From: Marvinbryantia sp.
GTDB taxonomy: Bacteria > Bacillota > Clostridia > Lachnospirales > Lachnospiraceae
NCBI GenBank assembly: GCA_016297895.1
Contig: JAEDFS010000003.1
Location: 1-64,000, forward strand
Direction of reading: 5' to 3'
DNA: 64,000 nt
Numbering within the stretch: position 1 is the first letter of the stretch; every line of letters begins with the position of its first letter. This document shows, in pieces, positions 8,320 to 16,858 of this stretch. The notes below the pieces were generated by a model. The model made no database searches. It had not been told where the DNA came from and worked only from the letters and a program-made list of their open reading frames with translations. The position numbers were made by a program, and so were the translations under genes.

Positions 8320-10236
8320 ATGGATAATTATGTTGTGGAAGTGGATGACGTCACAGTACGGTTTAACCTTTCCAATGAAAAGGTGGACAATTTAAAAGAA
8401 TATGCCATCAAATTGATGAAGCATGAGCTGATGTTTCAGGAATTTCTGGCGTTGAAGAATGTGTCGCTGAAGGTAAAAAAAGGGGAAGCCTGGGGCCTGA
8501 TCGGAACAAACGGATCAGGAAAATCCACTCTTTTGAAAGTAATCGCAGGAATTCTTAAGCCCTATCGGGGCAGCGTCAGGGTGGCGGGAAGCATTGCTCC
8601 GCTGATCGAGCTGGGGGCTGGGTTTGACGGAAACCTGACAGCCAGAGAAAATATTTATATGAACGGGACACTGCTGGGCCATTCGAAAAAATTCATGGAA
8701 GAGCATTTTGATGAAGTGGTGGAATTTGCGGAGATCAAAAAGTTCCTGGATTCCCCCATTAAAAACTTTTCTTCCGGTATGAAGGCCAGGCTGGGTTTTG
8801 CGGTGGCTACGATCGTAAACCCCGATGTGCTGATCGTTGATGAAGTTCTGGAGGTAGGAGATTATCGTTTCAGGAAAAAGTGTAACGAGAGAATGCAGGA
8901 AATGCGGGAAAGCGGAACGACCCTGCTTTATGTATCCCATAATATCAATTCTGTGAAGAAGCTCTGTGATCATGCTATCTGGCTGGACAAAGGAGTGGAA
9001 CGGATGGCGGGAGATGCAGTGACCGTATGTGAGGCTTATCAGCAGGAACAGGATGAACTGGAGAAAATCAGGCTGAAAAAGAAACGGGAAAAAGAAAGAA
9101 AAAAAAGAGGAAACAATTACGATTATCTGATCGTGGGAGCGGGACTTTTCGGTGCTGTGTTTGCCCATGAGGCAAGACAGGCAGGAAAACGCTGTCTGGT
9201 CATTGACCGGAGAACTCATATCGGAGGAAATATTTATACAGAAAATGTGGACGGCATTCAGGTGCACAAATACGGCGCCCATATTTTCCATACCAGTGAC
9301 AAGGAAGTATGGGAGTATGTGAATCAGTTTGCGGAGTTTAATCATTACATCAATTCGCCGATGGCAGTGTACAAAGACGAGCTTTACAATCTGCCCTTTA
9401 ATATGAACACCTTCAGCAAGATGTGGGGAATCCGCACGCCTGAGGAAGCGCAGAAGATCATTGCTGACCAGATCGCAGACCTTCATATCACAGAGCCGCA
9501 GAATCTGGAGGAACAGGCACTGTCCCTGGTGGGAACCGATGTGTATGAAAAGCTGATTAGAGGGTATACGGAAAAGCAGTGGGGACGTCCCTGCAAAGAG
9601 CTGCCGTCATTTATTATCAAACGGCTTCCCCTTCGGTTTACCTATGATAACAATTACTTCAATGACCGCTATCAGGGAATCCCTATGGGCGGTTATACAA
9701 AGATCGTGGAAGCGCTGCTGGCTGATGTGGACGTCAAGCTGGGAGTGGATTTTGCCGCTTATCAGAAAGAGAATCCGGGCACATTCAAAAAAGTAGTTTA
9801 CACCGGCATGATCGATGAATACTTTGATTACAGGCTGGGACACCTTCAGTACCGCACCGTTCGGTTTGAGACAGAACGACTGCCCGAGAGCAATTATCAG
9901 GGAAATGCGGTGGTAAATTATACGGAAGCAGCGGTCCCTTATACCAGAATCATCGAGCACAAACATTTTGAGCCGGAGAGGGAAAAGGCAGAGCCGAAAG
10001 ATTTTACCGTGATTTCCAGAGAATACTCCCAGGAATGGAAGCCGGGCATGGAACCCTACTATCCGGTAAACGATGAGAAAAACGGACAGCTGTATGAAGA
10101 GTACCGGAAGCTGGCAGACCAGGAAAAGAATGTGATCTTCGGCGGACGGCTTGGACATTACAAATATTACGACATGGACAAGGTGATTCGGGAAGCGCTG
10201 GAATGCGTAAGAGAAGAGTTGAAAAGGAAAGATTGA
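8320..10236 (+). CDS. Fusion: polysaccharide ABC exporter ATPase + UDP-galactopyranose mutase
   Basis: One 638-residue uninterrupted frame joins two enzymes. Residues 1-245 are a Wzt/TagH-type ATPase: Walker A GTNGSGKST (62-70), signature FSSGM (150-154), Walker B VLIVDE (170-175), H-loop SHN (206-208). A very charged linker (about 246-264, RLKKKREKERKKRG) follows, then a complete Glf domain (266-638): FAD motif VGAGLFGAV, HKYGAHIFHT, and YTEKQWG. Glf converts UDP-galactopyranose to UDP-galactofuranose. The normal Wzt carbohydrate-binding tail is absent. Both domains look intact, so the cell may build a galactofuranose-containing polymer at its own export site; that coupling is inference. Confidence 0.92.
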   Translation: MDNYVVEVDDVTVRFNLSNEKVDNLKEYAIKLMKHELMFQEFLALKNVSLKVKKGEAWGLIGTNGSGKSTLLKVIAGILKPYRGSVRVAGSIAPLIELGAGFDGNLTARENIYMNGTLLGHSKKFMEEHFDEVVEFAEIKKFLDSPIKNFSSGMKARLGFAVATIVNPDVLIVDEVLEVGDYRFRKKCNERMQEMRESGTTLLYVSHNINSVKKLCDHAIWLDKGVERMAGDAVTVCEAYQQEQDELEKIRLKKKREKERKKRGNNYDYLIVGAGLFGAVFAHEARQAGKRCLVIDRRTHIGGNIYTENVDGIQVHKYGAHIFHTSDKEVWEYVNQFAEFNHYINSPMAVYKDELYNLPFNMNTFSKMWGIRTPEEAQKIIADQIADLHITEPQNLEEQALSLVGTDVYEKLIRGYTEKQWGRPCKELPSFIIKRLPLRFTYDNNYFNDRYQGIPMGGYTKIVEALLADVDVKLGVDFAAYQKENPGTFKKVVYTGMIDEYFDYRLGHLQYRTVRFETERLPESNYQGNAVVNYTEAAVPYTRIIEHKHFEPEREKAEPKDFTVISREYSQEWKPGMEPYYPVNDEKNGQLYEEYRKLADQEKNVIFGGRLGHYKYYDMDKVIREALECVREELKRKD

Positions 10237-10305
10237 TATGTTAAAATGATTATTAAGAAAATGTTATATGTCTGCTGAGGAAGAAATAAGAGGAGAAAAA
10301 ACAGG

Positions 10306-11085
10306 ATGAAAGTAGTAATTTTAGCGGGAGGCTATGGAACGCGGATATCGGAAGAATCGCAGTTTAAGCCGAAGCCCATGTTGGAAATCGGCGGGAAACC
10401 CATACTATGGCATATTATGAAGGAATATTCCCATTATGGATTTAATGAATTTGTCATTTGTGCAGGGTATAAGCAACATGTGATAAAAGAATGGTTTGCG
10501 GATTATTATCTTCATAACAGTGATATTACCTTTGACTTCACCAGGAATAATGAGATGATCGTACACAATAATGTGGCAGAGCCATGGAAAGTAACCATCG
10601 TGGATACGGGACTGAACACCATGACTGGCGGAAGGGTAAAACGCATCAGAAGTTATCTGGAGGATGAAACGTTCTTTCTCACTTATGGAGATGCGGTGGC
10701 TGATGTGGATATCAGGCATCTTTTCCAGTATCACCAGTCTCACGGAAAGTGTGTGACGCTGACTACGGTGAGTATTGCTCAGCAGAAAGGGGTTCTGGAT
10801 ATTAATAAAGATAATACCATCACTGCTTTTAGGGAAAAGGATGATGAGGACGGTACCCTGATCAACGGCGGGTTTATGGTTTGTAACCAGGGAATTTTTG
10901 ATTACCTGGAAGATGATTCCACTATTCTAGAACAGGGGCCCATGCGTGCGCTGGCTTTCCGGGGAGAACTGAAGAGCTACTATCATGACGGATTCTGGCA
11001 GTGCATGGATACAAAAAGGGAGAAGGATAAGCTAGAAAATTTGTGGGACAGCGGAAACGCACCCTGGAAAGTGTGGGAAAATTAA
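10306..11085 (+). CDS. rfbF: Glucose-1-phosphate cytidylyltransferase
   Basis: Makes CDP-glucose from CTP and glucose-1-phosphate, the entry step to CDP-3,6-dideoxyhexoses. The 259-residue protein starts with the nucleotidyltransferase signature LAGGYGTRISEESQFKPKP, and GGKPILWHIMKEYSHYG is near-identical to the RfbF/DdhA consensus. GAGGAG precedes the ATG. The stop codon overlaps the start of the 4,6-dehydratase gene by one base (TAATG), showing coupled translation of steps one and two. Confidence 0.97.
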   Translation: MKVVILAGGYGTRISEESQFKPKPMLEIGGKPILWHIMKEYSHYGFNEFVICAGYKQHVIKEWFADYYLHNSDITFDFTRNNEMIVHNNVAEPWKVTIVDTGLNTMTGGRVKRIRSYLEDETFFLTYGDAVADVDIRHLFQYHQSHGKCVTLTTVSIAQQKGVLDINKDNTITAFREKDDEDGTLINGGFMVCNQGIFDYLEDDSTILEQGPMRALAFRGELKSYYHDGFWQCMDTKREKDKLENLWDSGNAPWKVWEN

Positions 11086-12158
11086 TGGGATTTGACTTGT
11101 CGTTTTATCGTGGGAAAAAGGTATTTGTGACGGGGCATACCGGATTTAAAGGCTCCTGGCTTTGCAAAATGCTTGCCGGTGCCGGGGCAAGAGTCACCGG
11201 CTATTCTCTGAATCCGCCTACAGAGCCGTCTCTTTTTAAAATTGCCGGAATCGAACAGGACATAATCTCTGTTATCGGGGATATCAGGGACTATCCTTCT
11301 CTGAAAAAAGCGTTTGACGAAGCACAGCCGGAGATCGTGCTCCATCTGGCAGCACAGCCCATTGTACGGGACAGTTACAAGGATCCGGCATACACCTATG
11401 AGACAAACGTTATGGGAACGGTAAACATCCTGGAGTGTGTCAGAAACAGTGATTGTGTGAAATCTTTTCTGAATGTAACTACAGATAAGGTATATTTGAA
11501 TAAAGAATGGGCCTGGGGATACCGGGAGAATGAAGAACTGGACGGGTATGACCCTTATTCTAACTCCAAGTCCTGTTCGGAGCTGGTTACACATTCTTAT
11601 AAAAACGCCTTTTTTACAGACAATCGTGGAGAGAGTACGCTGCCTGTTTCTACTGCAAGGGCAGGAAATGTGATCGGCGGCGGAGATTTTGCCAATGACA
11701 GGATCATACCGGATTGTGTGAGAGCGGCCATGGATAAAAGGGATATTATTGTCCGCAATCCGTTTTCTACCAGGCCGTATCAGCATGTGCTGGAACCTCT
11801 GTATGCGTATCTGATGATTGCGGCAAAGCAGTATGAGAACAAAACGTATGCCGGCTGGTACAATGTGGGACCGGATGAGGTGGACTGTTTCCAGACGGGG
11901 GCGCTGGTGGATCTCTTTGTGAGCCATTGGGGAGAAGGACTGAAGTGGATCAACCAGCATGACGGAGGCCCTCATGAGGCAAATTTCCTGAAGCTGGACT
12001 GCTCGAAGCTGAAGACGGTGTTTGGCTGGAAGCCTCACTGGAATCTGGATCAGGCCATTTCAAAAACAGTAGAATGGTCGAAATGCTGGATGGCGGGACA
12101 GGATGTGAGAGACTGTATGGACAGGCAGATTGAGGAATTTTTGAAGGTTGAACTGTAA
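11085..12158 (+). CDS. rfbG: CDP-glucose 4,6-dehydratase
   Basis: Converts CDP-glucose to CDP-4-keto-6-deoxyglucose. An extended SDR of 357 residues: NAD-binding GHTGFKGSW near the start, the LAAQPIVRDSY segment, catalytic T-D-K in NVTTDKVYLN and the YSNSK (YxxxK) motif. I chose ATG at 11085, which overlaps the rfbF stop, rather than an upstream in-frame start inside rfbF. Its own stop again overlaps the next start (TAATG), so three genes are translationally linked. Confidence 0.96.
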   Translation: MGFDLSFYRGKKVFVTGHTGFKGSWLCKMLAGAGARVTGYSLNPPTEPSLFKIAGIEQDIISVIGDIRDYPSLKKAFDEAQPEIVLHLAAQPIVRDSYKDPAYTYETNVMGTVNILECVRNSDCVKSFLNVTTDKVYLNKEWAWGYRENEELDGYDPYSNSKSCSELVTHSYKNAFFTDNRGESTLPVSTARAGNVIGGGDFANDRIIPDCVRAAMDKRDIIVRNPFSTRPYQHVLEPLYAYLMIAAKQYENKTYAGWYNVGPDEVDCFQTGALVDLFVSHWGEGLKWINQHDGGPHEANFLKLDCSKLKTVFGWKPHWNLDQAISKTVEWSKCWMAGQDVRDCMDRQIEEFLKVEL

Positions 12159-12712
12159 TGAGTGTGGCGGAAGCAATCGGGCAGTTACAGAAAGAGATGG
12201 AAAAACAGGATATCCATCCGGAAAATGGATTGGGGAATGAGCTTTTTCTATTTTCCTCAACGTTGGCACCAGTGGTCAATGTGGATCTTCTGGTTACAAA
12301 TGAAAAGAGACAGATTCTGCTGTCCTGGAGAGATGATCCTCACAGTGGAACGGGATGGCATATTCCAGGTGGATGCATCCGTCTTATGGAGACTTTTGAG
12401 GAACGGATTCAGAAAACAGCCAAAGCAGAATTGGGGGCAGAAGTGATCTGTGGCAAAAGCCCCGTTCATGTCTTTGAGATATTTTCCAGGGAAGCACGGG
12501 AAATTGAGAATCAGAGAGAACGGGCCCATTTTATTACGATGGTTTTTGAGTGTCATTTGCCCCGGGACTGCTGCATTGAGATGCAGGAAAAAGAAAAATG
12601 GGAATGCGGTGATCTAAAGTGGTTTGACAGATTACCCGATAATTTTCTGGCGGTGCAGCAATGCTATCGGGATCATTGGGAGGAAATCAGCAGGAAAATA
12701 TGGAGGAAATAG
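12158..12712 (+). CDS. NUDIX hydrolase, GDP-mannose mannosyl hydrolase-like
   Basis: A 184-residue NUDIX-fold protein. The box reads GGCIRLMETFEERIQK then TAKAELGAEV: the early glycines and Glu are present but the usual REUXEE is altered to KTAKAE, as in GDP-mannose mannosyl hydrolases (RLTMAELG), which cleave sugar from a nucleotide sugar by substitution at carbon. WHIPGG just before is also typical. Sitting inside a CDP-sugar operon with one-base overlap to rfbG, it may act on a CDP- or GDP-sugar; the substrate is not visible from the sequence. Confidence 0.8.
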   Translation: MSVAEAIGQLQKEMEKQDIHPENGLGNELFLFSSTLAPVVNVDLLVTNEKRQILLSWRDDPHSGTGWHIPGGCIRLMETFEERIQKTAKAELGAEVICGKSPVHVFEIFSREAREIENQRERAHFITMVFECHLPRDCCIEMQEKEKWECGDLKWFDRLPDNFLAVQQCYRDHWEEISRKIWRK

Positions 12713-12715
12713 AAA

Positions 12716-14059
12716 ATGGCAGATTGGAAAAATGAGCAGGAAGCACGGGAGCAGATCAAAGCTCTGGTAGCGGACTATTATCATCAGTTTAAAGAAAAGA
12801 AAGAACCTTATCATGACGGAGAACGGATCACATATGCGGCCAGAGTTTTTGACGAAAAAGAAATGTGTGCGCTGACAGATGCCACGCTGGATTTCTGGCT
12901 GACTACGGGACGTTTTGCGGATCAGTTTGAAAAAGAATTTGCTCAGTGGATCGGGGTGAAATTTGCCCATCTGGTGAACAGCGGATCTTCTGCAAACCTG
13001 ATCGCATTTATGACCCTGACAGCACCGGAGCTGGGGGAGAGACAGATCCTTCCGGGAGATGAAGTCATCACAGTGGCATGCGGATTTCCCACCACGGTGA
13101 CACCGGTACTTCAGTATGGTGCTGTTCCGGTATTTGTGGATGTGACCGTTCCGCAATATAACATTGATGTGACAAAGCTGGAAGAGGCACTGTCAGAAAA
13201 GACAAAGGCAGTCATGATCGCACATACGCTGGGAAATCCGTTTGATCTTTCCGCTGTAAAGGCATTCTGTGAGAAGTATAATCTCTGGCTGGTGGAGGAC
13301 AACTGTGACGCACTGGGAACACAGTATACCATTGACGGGGAAACACGTTTTACGGGTACCTGGGGAGATATCGGAACCAGTAGCTTTTACCCGCCTCATC
13401 ACATGACCATGGGAGAAGGCGGATGTGTATATACCAATGATCCGAAATTGAACCGTCTGATCTTGTCCTTCCGTGACTGGGGACGTGACTGTATCTGCCC
13501 CTCCGGACAGGATAATTTCTGCAAACATCGTTTTGACGGCCAGTATGGAGAACTTCCCCAGGGCTATGATCATAAATATGTATACAGCCATTTTGGATAT
13601 AATCTGAAGGTTACCGATATGCAGGCGGCCATTGGATGTGAGCAGTTAAAGAAATTTCCGTCCTTTATTGAGCGACGCAGGCATAACTGGGACAGACTGA
13701 GGGCAGCTCTGGAGCCTGTAGCAGACAAACTGATTCTTCCGGAACCGGCAGAAAACAGCCGTCCTTCCTGGTTCGGATTCTTAATTTCCGTAAGACCGGA
13801 GAGTGGTCTGGAAAGAAATAAAGTGACCAGATATATTGAGGAACATAATGTACAGACACGTCTGCTGTTCAGTGGAAATCTGATCAAGCATCCCTGTTTT
13901 GACCAGATCCGGGGTACAGAGAAATACCGTGTGGCAGGGGATCTTTCCGTAACAGATTTTATTATGAACAACACCTTCTGGGTAGGCGTATATCCGGGAA
14001 TGACAGATGAAATGATCGATTATATGGCTAAGACAATAATTAAGGCTGTCAGTATGTAA
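12716..14059 (+). CDS. rfbH: CDP-4-keto-6-deoxyglucose 3-dehydrase (E1)
   Basis: PMP- and [2Fe-2S]-dependent enzyme that removes the C3 hydroxyl on the way to 3,6-dideoxy sugars. The 447-residue protein has the aminotransferase fold with the diagnostic replacement of the PLP-lysine by histidine in FYPPHHMTMGEGG (about 224-236), and a cysteine group (DCICPSGQDNFC) expected to hold the iron-sulfur cluster. GGAGG precedes the ATG. The partner reductase (DdhD/E3) is not encoded in this window, so it must be elsewhere or be replaced by another reductase. Confidence 0.96.
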   Translation: MADWKNEQEAREQIKALVADYYHQFKEKKEPYHDGERITYAARVFDEKEMCALTDATLDFWLTTGRFADQFEKEFAQWIGVKFAHLVNSGSSANLIAFMTLTAPELGERQILPGDEVITVACGFPTTVTPVLQYGAVPVFVDVTVPQYNIDVTKLEEALSEKTKAVMIAHTLGNPFDLSAVKAFCEKYNLWLVEDNCDALGTQYTIDGETRFTGTWGDIGTSSFYPPHHMTMGEGGCVYTNDPKLNRLILSFRDWGRDCICPSGQDNFCKHRFDGQYGELPQGYDHKYVYSHFGYNLKVTDMQAAIGCEQLKKFPSFIERRRHNWDRLRAALEPVADKLILPEPAENSRPSWFGFLISVRPESGLERNKVTRYIEEHNVQTRLLFSGNLIKHPCFDQIRGTEKYRVAGDLSVTDFIMNNTFWVGVYPGMTDEMIDYMAKTIIKAVSM

Positions 14060-14083
14060 TTAATATACGAAGGAGAGAACGAG

Positions 14084-15919
14084 ATGAAACAGAGATTAGC
14101 AGATTATGTAGCAGACTTCCTGGTAGCCCATGGTGTGAAAGACTGCTTTAGTGTAGTAGGCGGCGGTGCCATGCATTTGAATGATGCACTGGGCCATAAG
14201 GAAGGACTGAAAGTAACCTATAATCATCATGAACAGGCCTGTGCTATGGCTGCGGAAGCTTATGCCCGGTTGGAAAATAAGATTGCGGCAGTGTGTGTGA
14301 CCACCGGCCCCGGTGGAACCAATGCCATTACCGGTGTGGTAGGAGGATGGCTTGACTCTATCCCAATGTTTGTGATTAGCGGTCAGGTTCGTTATGATAC
14401 CACGGCCAGATATACCATGCAGTATACGGACGGTATGCCGCTGCGTGCGGTGGGTGACCAGGAGTACGATATTGTAAAATCGGTGGAACCTATGACCAAG
14501 TACGCTGTGATGATCGAAGATCCGAAGCAGATTCGCTATGCACTGGAAAAGGGCTGGCATCTGGCAACGACGGGCCGTCCCGGTCCTGTATGGATTGATA
14601 TTCCTGTCAACTTCCAGGGTGGGTTTATTGAGACTGATGAACTTGAGGGGTATGATCCGGCGGAGGATGATGTAAATCTGCCGCCAAAAGTAAGTGAGGA
14701 GACGGTAAAAACTATCATTGAAAAAATCCGTCATGCAAAGCGGCCGGTATTTCATGCTGGCTACGGAATCCGTCTTTCCGGCGGATATGAAGCGTTCCGA
14801 AAGGTGGCGGACAAGCTGAATATTCCGGTGGTGACGTACTGGAATGCCATTGATCTGATCGAGGATGAAAATCCACTGTACTGCGGCCGTGCCGGCAATA
14901 TGGGAGACCGCCCCGGCAACTGGGCTATTCAGAATGCGGATCTGATCCTTGCAATCGGTACGCGTATTTCTATCCGTCAGGTGGGATACAACTGGAAGAC
15001 CTGGGCGCGTGCGGCAGAGGTCATCATGGTAGATATCGATCAGGCAGAGATGAAAAAGCATACACTCCATGTAGATATGCCGGTATGGGCCGATGCAAAA
15101 GATTTTCTGGAAAAGATGGATGACGTTCTTGGGGATACAGCCCCGGTTCATGAGGGCGGTGTATGGCTGGAGACCTGCCAGCGATGGAAAAAAGAATATC
15201 CCGTAGTTCTGCCCCGACAGTGGGAAGAAAATGGGAGCACAGCGAACGTTTATGCGTTTGTCCGTTATATGAGCAGCCGTTTGCCTGAGAACAGTCTGAC
15301 AGCAGTGTCGAATGGTGCCTGTTGCGTAGTAGGACATCAGGCATATGTAATCAAACAGGGAAGCCGCCTGGCTAATAACAGTGCAGTAGCCAGCATGGGA
15401 TATGGCCTTCCGGCAGCTATCGGAACCTGCCTTGGAGGAGGTAGAAGAGAGACGATCTGTCTGGAGGGAGACGGAAGCATTATGATGAATCTGCAGGAAC
15501 TGCAGACAATTCTGACCAATCAGCTTCCCATTAAAATCTTCCTGATCAATAACAGCGGTTATCATTCCATTCGAATCACCCAGACAAACCTGTTCGGACA
15601 TCATACCAAGGTGGGAATCGGCACGGAATCAGGAGACCTGTCTTTCCCGGAATACAAGAAGATTGCTGAGGCATTTGGATATCCGTATTACAGTGCATCC
15701 AGCAATGAAGAAATGAAAAAAGTGGTGGATGAAGTGCTGGCTCTGGATGGCCCGGTATTCTGTGAGATCTTTACGGACACCGCCCAGGTATGGGAACCAA
15801 AGAGCAGTACAAAACGTCTGGAAGACGGAACATTGGTCAGCCCGCCGCTGGAGGATCTGGCACCGTTCCTTCCGAGAGAAGAACTGGAAAAACAGATGTT
15901 TATTCCACTTTGGGAGTAA
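14084..15919 (+). CDS. Thiamine diphosphate-dependent enzyme, YerE/acetolactate synthase-like
   Basis: A 611-residue three-domain ThDP enzyme: catalytic glutamate in YNHHEQACAMAAEAYAR (E50), central domain around 200-340, and the ThDP/Mg motif GDGSIMMNLQELQTI ending in INN (about 461-488). AAGGAGAG precedes ATG. In a biosynthetic acetolactate synthase setting one expects a small subunit and ilv neighbours; here neighbours are rfbF-G-H and a reductase. That is the composition of the Yersinia yersiniose operon, in which YerE adds a pyruvate-derived two-carbon unit to C4 of CDP-4-keto-3,6-dideoxyglucose. The role is therefore inferred from context and fold. Confidence 0.82.
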   Translation: MKQRLADYVADFLVAHGVKDCFSVVGGGAMHLNDALGHKEGLKVTYNHHEQACAMAAEAYARLENKIAAVCVTTGPGGTNAITGVVGGWLDSIPMFVISGQVRYDTTARYTMQYTDGMPLRAVGDQEYDIVKSVEPMTKYAVMIEDPKQIRYALEKGWHLATTGRPGPVWIDIPVNFQGGFIETDELEGYDPAEDDVNLPPKVSEETVKTIIEKIRHAKRPVFHAGYGIRLSGGYEAFRKVADKLNIPVVTYWNAIDLIEDENPLYCGRAGNMGDRPGNWAIQNADLILAIGTRISIRQVGYNWKTWARAAEVIMVDIDQAEMKKHTLHVDMPVWADAKDFLEKMDDVLGDTAPVHEGGVWLETCQRWKKEYPVVLPRQWEENGSTANVYAFVRYMSSRLPENSLTAVSNGACCVVGHQAYVIKQGSRLANNSAVASMGYGLPAAIGTCLGGGRRETICLEGDGSIMMNLQELQTILTNQLPIKIFLINNSGYHSIRITQTNLFGHHTKVGIGTESGDLSFPEYKKIAEAFGYPYYSASSNEEMKKVVDEVLALDGPVFCEIFTDTAQVWEPKSSTKRLEDGTLVSPPLEDLAPFLPREELEKQMFIPLWE

Positions 15920-15929
15920 CAGTATCATT

Positions 15930-16853
15930 ATGAGAAAAATAAAGAGAGCAGTTATAACAGGAGCAACCGGTGCTGTGGGAACAGCACTGGTTGCCGAATT
16001 AATAAGACAGAACATAGAGGTTCTGGTATTTTGCCGGGAAGGATCGGTAAGAAATGAAAGGATACCAAAACATGAACTGGTATCTGTGAAGTATTGTGAT
16101 CTGGATCGTTTATGCAGCGTGGAGAACGATACTGGAAAAGAGTATGATGTGTTTTTCCATTTTGCGTGGGCCGGTACAACCGGGACAGCCAGAAATGATA
16201 TGCATCTTCAGAACGACAATGTCCGGTATGCGCTGGATGCAGTAAGGGCAGCCGGAAAATTTGGATGCAAGGTATTTATTGGTGCGGGATCTCAGGCGGA
16301 GTATGGCAGAGTGGAAGGAAAACTGACATCAGATACACCTGTGTTTCCGGAAAATGGATATGGGATTGCAAAGTTATGTGCCGGTCAGATGACCAGAATT
16401 GCGGCACATCAGCTTGGAATGGAACACATATGGATGCGGATTCTCAGTGTTTACGGCCCCAATGACGGCAATCAAAGCCTGGTGATGTCGGTCATGAACA
16501 GCCTTTGTGCTGGAGAAATTCCGAAATGTACAAAGGGAGAACAGATGTGGGATTATCTGTTCAGCGGCGATGCGGCAAGAGCATTTCGTCTGGCAGCAGA
16601 AAAAGGGAATGACGGCAAGACCTATGTACTGGGAAGCGGTCGGGTCAGACCCTTGAAGAATTATATTGAAGAGATCCGGGATGTAGTATCACCTGGGGCA
16701 CAGATTGGGTTTGGTGAGATTCCCTATGCAGAGAAACAGGTGATGTATCTTTGTGCAGATATATCAGATCTTAGTCGGGATACCGGATATGAACCACAGA
16801 TGATGTTTAAAGATGGAATAGAGCAGACATGGAGATGTCTGGTAAAAGGATAA
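15930..16853 (+). CDS. NAD-dependent epimerase/dehydratase (SDR), possible YerF-like reductase
   Basis: An extended SDR of 307 residues: Rossmann motif GATGAVGTALV at the N-terminus, FHFAWAGTTG, Ser/Tyr site with YGIAK (YxxxK), and RILSVYGP. I chose ATG at 15930, 11 bases after the ThDP enzyme's stop; a longer frame would run inside that gene. Position right after the YerE-like enzyme suggests that it reduces the keto side chain or ring ketone of the CDP-sugar (as YerF or abequose synthase do). Alternative: a general sugar epimerase. Confidence 0.78.
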   Translation: MRKIKRAVITGATGAVGTALVAELIRQNIEVLVFCREGSVRNERIPKHELVSVKYCDLDRLCSVENDTGKEYDVFFHFAWAGTTGTARNDMHLQNDNVRYALDAVRAAGKFGCKVFIGAGSQAEYGRVEGKLTSDTPVFPENGYGIAKLCAGQMTRIAAHQLGMEHIWMRILSVYGPNDGNQSLVMSVMNSLCAGEIPKCTKGEQMWDYLFSGDAARAFRLAAEKGNDGKTYVLGSGRVRPLKNYIEEIRDVVSPGAQIGFGEIPYAEKQVMYLCADISDLSRDTGYEPQMMFKDGIEQTWRCLVKG

Positions 16854-16858
16854 AAATC

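Noticed and set aside
8515..9486. A 323-codon minus-strand frame over the ABC-Glf fusion
   Set aside because: Considered since it crosses the fusion junction, but composition and lack of start signal mark it as a shadow.
11043..11084. Upstream in-frame start for the CDP-glucose 4,6-dehydratase
   Set aside because: It would overlap the end of rfbF by 43 bases; ATG at 11085 with TAATG stop-start overlap gives the family's N-terminus.
14096..15604. A 502-codon open frame on the minus strand
   Set aside because: It lies wholly antisense to the ThDP enzyme gene, is rich in His/Arg/Ile/Cys in the manner of antisense shadows, and has no ribosome site or recognisable domain.
14084..15919. Plain biosynthetic acetolactate synthase (ilvB)
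   Set aside because: No ilvN or other branched-chain amino acid genes are nearby and the gene is embedded in a CDP-dideoxysugar operon; kept only as an alternative.
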